Of a DNA stretch of 64,000 nt, positions 63,816 to 64,000 are shown piece by piece. The position numbers and the translations under genes were made by a program. Location of the stretch: contig CAVPRX010000002.1 in assembly GCA_963708115.1 (NCBI GenBank), positions 372,001 through 436,000 of the forward strand, written 5' to 3'. Position 1 is the first letter of the stretch; every line of letters starts with the position of its first letter. This stretch comes from VRUE01 sp963708115. Its GTDB lineage: Bacteria > Actinomycetota > Thermoleophilia > Solirubrobacterales > 70-9. The notes beneath the pieces are model-generated. The model was not told the DNA's origin. It did not search any database and saw nothing but the letters and a program-made list of their open reading frames with translations.

Positions 63816-64000
63816 ATGGCGACCGAGAGCACCCGTTCGCGCGCTACCCGCGACGTCGTGCGTCAGCTGGTCGGGCGCGTGCTCAACCTCGGCCTCGGGA
63901 TCGTCGTCACCGCGGTCATCGCCCGCTCGCTCGGCGACAGCGGCTTCGGCGAATGGTCGAGCCTGCTCGTCGTCGTCCAGATTGCCGCCTACCTCGCCGA
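63816..64000 (+). CDS. Wzx-type oligosaccharide flippase (N-terminal part)
   Basis: The gene starts at an ATG at 63816 and runs off the end of the window. The first ~61 residues (VVRQLVGRVLNLGLGIVV, then ARSLGDSGFGEWSSLLVVVQIAAYLA) match the first two helices of MATE/Wzx polysaccharide exporters, with the characteristic R-LG-xxFG-W pattern after helix 1. A TACAGT box eight bases before the ATG suggests a leaderless or very short leader. It is divergent from the GT2 gene and completes a polymerase-Wzz-flippase set. Confidence 0.8.
   Translation, partial: MATESTRSRATRDVVRQLVGRVLNLGLGIVVTAVIARSLGDSGFGEWSSLLVVVQIAAYLA

Overview
The window is high-GC DNA, almost fully coding, from an actinobacterium. 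The best guess is the Thermoleophilia/Solirubrobacterales lineage. That placement is an inference from the actinobacterial-type SOS box in front of lexA, an actinobacterial-style c-di-AMP riboswitch in front of an RlpA-like gene, GTP-type PEP carboxykinase, an HtdX-FabG4-FadA-like lipid operon, MMPL transporters, and many secreted proteins of lineage-restricted type. There is no rRNA, CRISPR array, prophage or recognisable transposase. One tRNA (Leu-GAG) and rnpB are present.

Layout. 0-6.4 kb: the end of a DHA2-type MFS transporter, a DUF2252 protein, a cupin just behind tRNA-Leu, lexA with its SOS box, an SDR, rnpB with a terminator, then a ydaO-type c-di-AMP riboswitch that runs up to the start of an RlpA-like cell-wall gene. 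6.4-14.7 kb: a cysteine-less CMD/AhpD-like protein, glnA, an MMPL transporter with a DUF255 thioredoxin-like protein, and a GGDEF-EAL protein. 15-28.5 kb: lipid metabolism. It holds an acyl-CoA ligase, an MMPL exporter divergent from an HxlR-SCP2 regulator, a five-gene overlapping operon (thiolase, FabG4-like reductase, MaoC, two acyl-CoA dehydrogenases), and a second MMPL. 28.5-33.8 kb: a ferredoxin, a SucCD-type CoA ligase, PabC, and a fused PabA-PabB.

33.8-42.9 kb: a nucleotide-sugar dehydrogenase, two paralogous secreted glycosidase-like proteins, a surface protein, an O-antigen-ligase-like protein with a TPR tail, a DUF4333 lipoprotein and pckG. 43-50.3 kb: a malyl-CoA lyase, a CAP protein, an acyl-CoA dehydrogenase, an SCP2-like protein, a very large collagen-like secreted protein and a MaoC hydratase. 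The lyase, dehydrogenase and hydratase together suggest a dispersed part of the ethylmalonyl-CoA (or related C4/C5-CoA) pathway. 50.3-64 kb: surface polysaccharide genes (membrane protein, kelch protein, DegT aminotransferase, nucleotidyltransferase, three glycosyltransferases, a polymerase/ligase, a Wzz/BY-kinase and a Wzx-like flippase).

Two things stand out beyond the genes. First, the window carries several families of long structured palindromes. One is a composite ~410 bp unit present twice in opposite orientation, each time between convergent genes; it is made of two facing palindromes with a conserved core and covarying hairpins. A second family (three copies) also sits only between convergent genes. 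Two more palindromes lie in frame inside coding sequence. Second, nearly every gene between about 16.2 and 33 kb has frameshifts, mostly single-base insertions, including housekeeping genes. This points to a stretch of poor consensus rather than real gene decay, and those genes are annotated here as single reading units.
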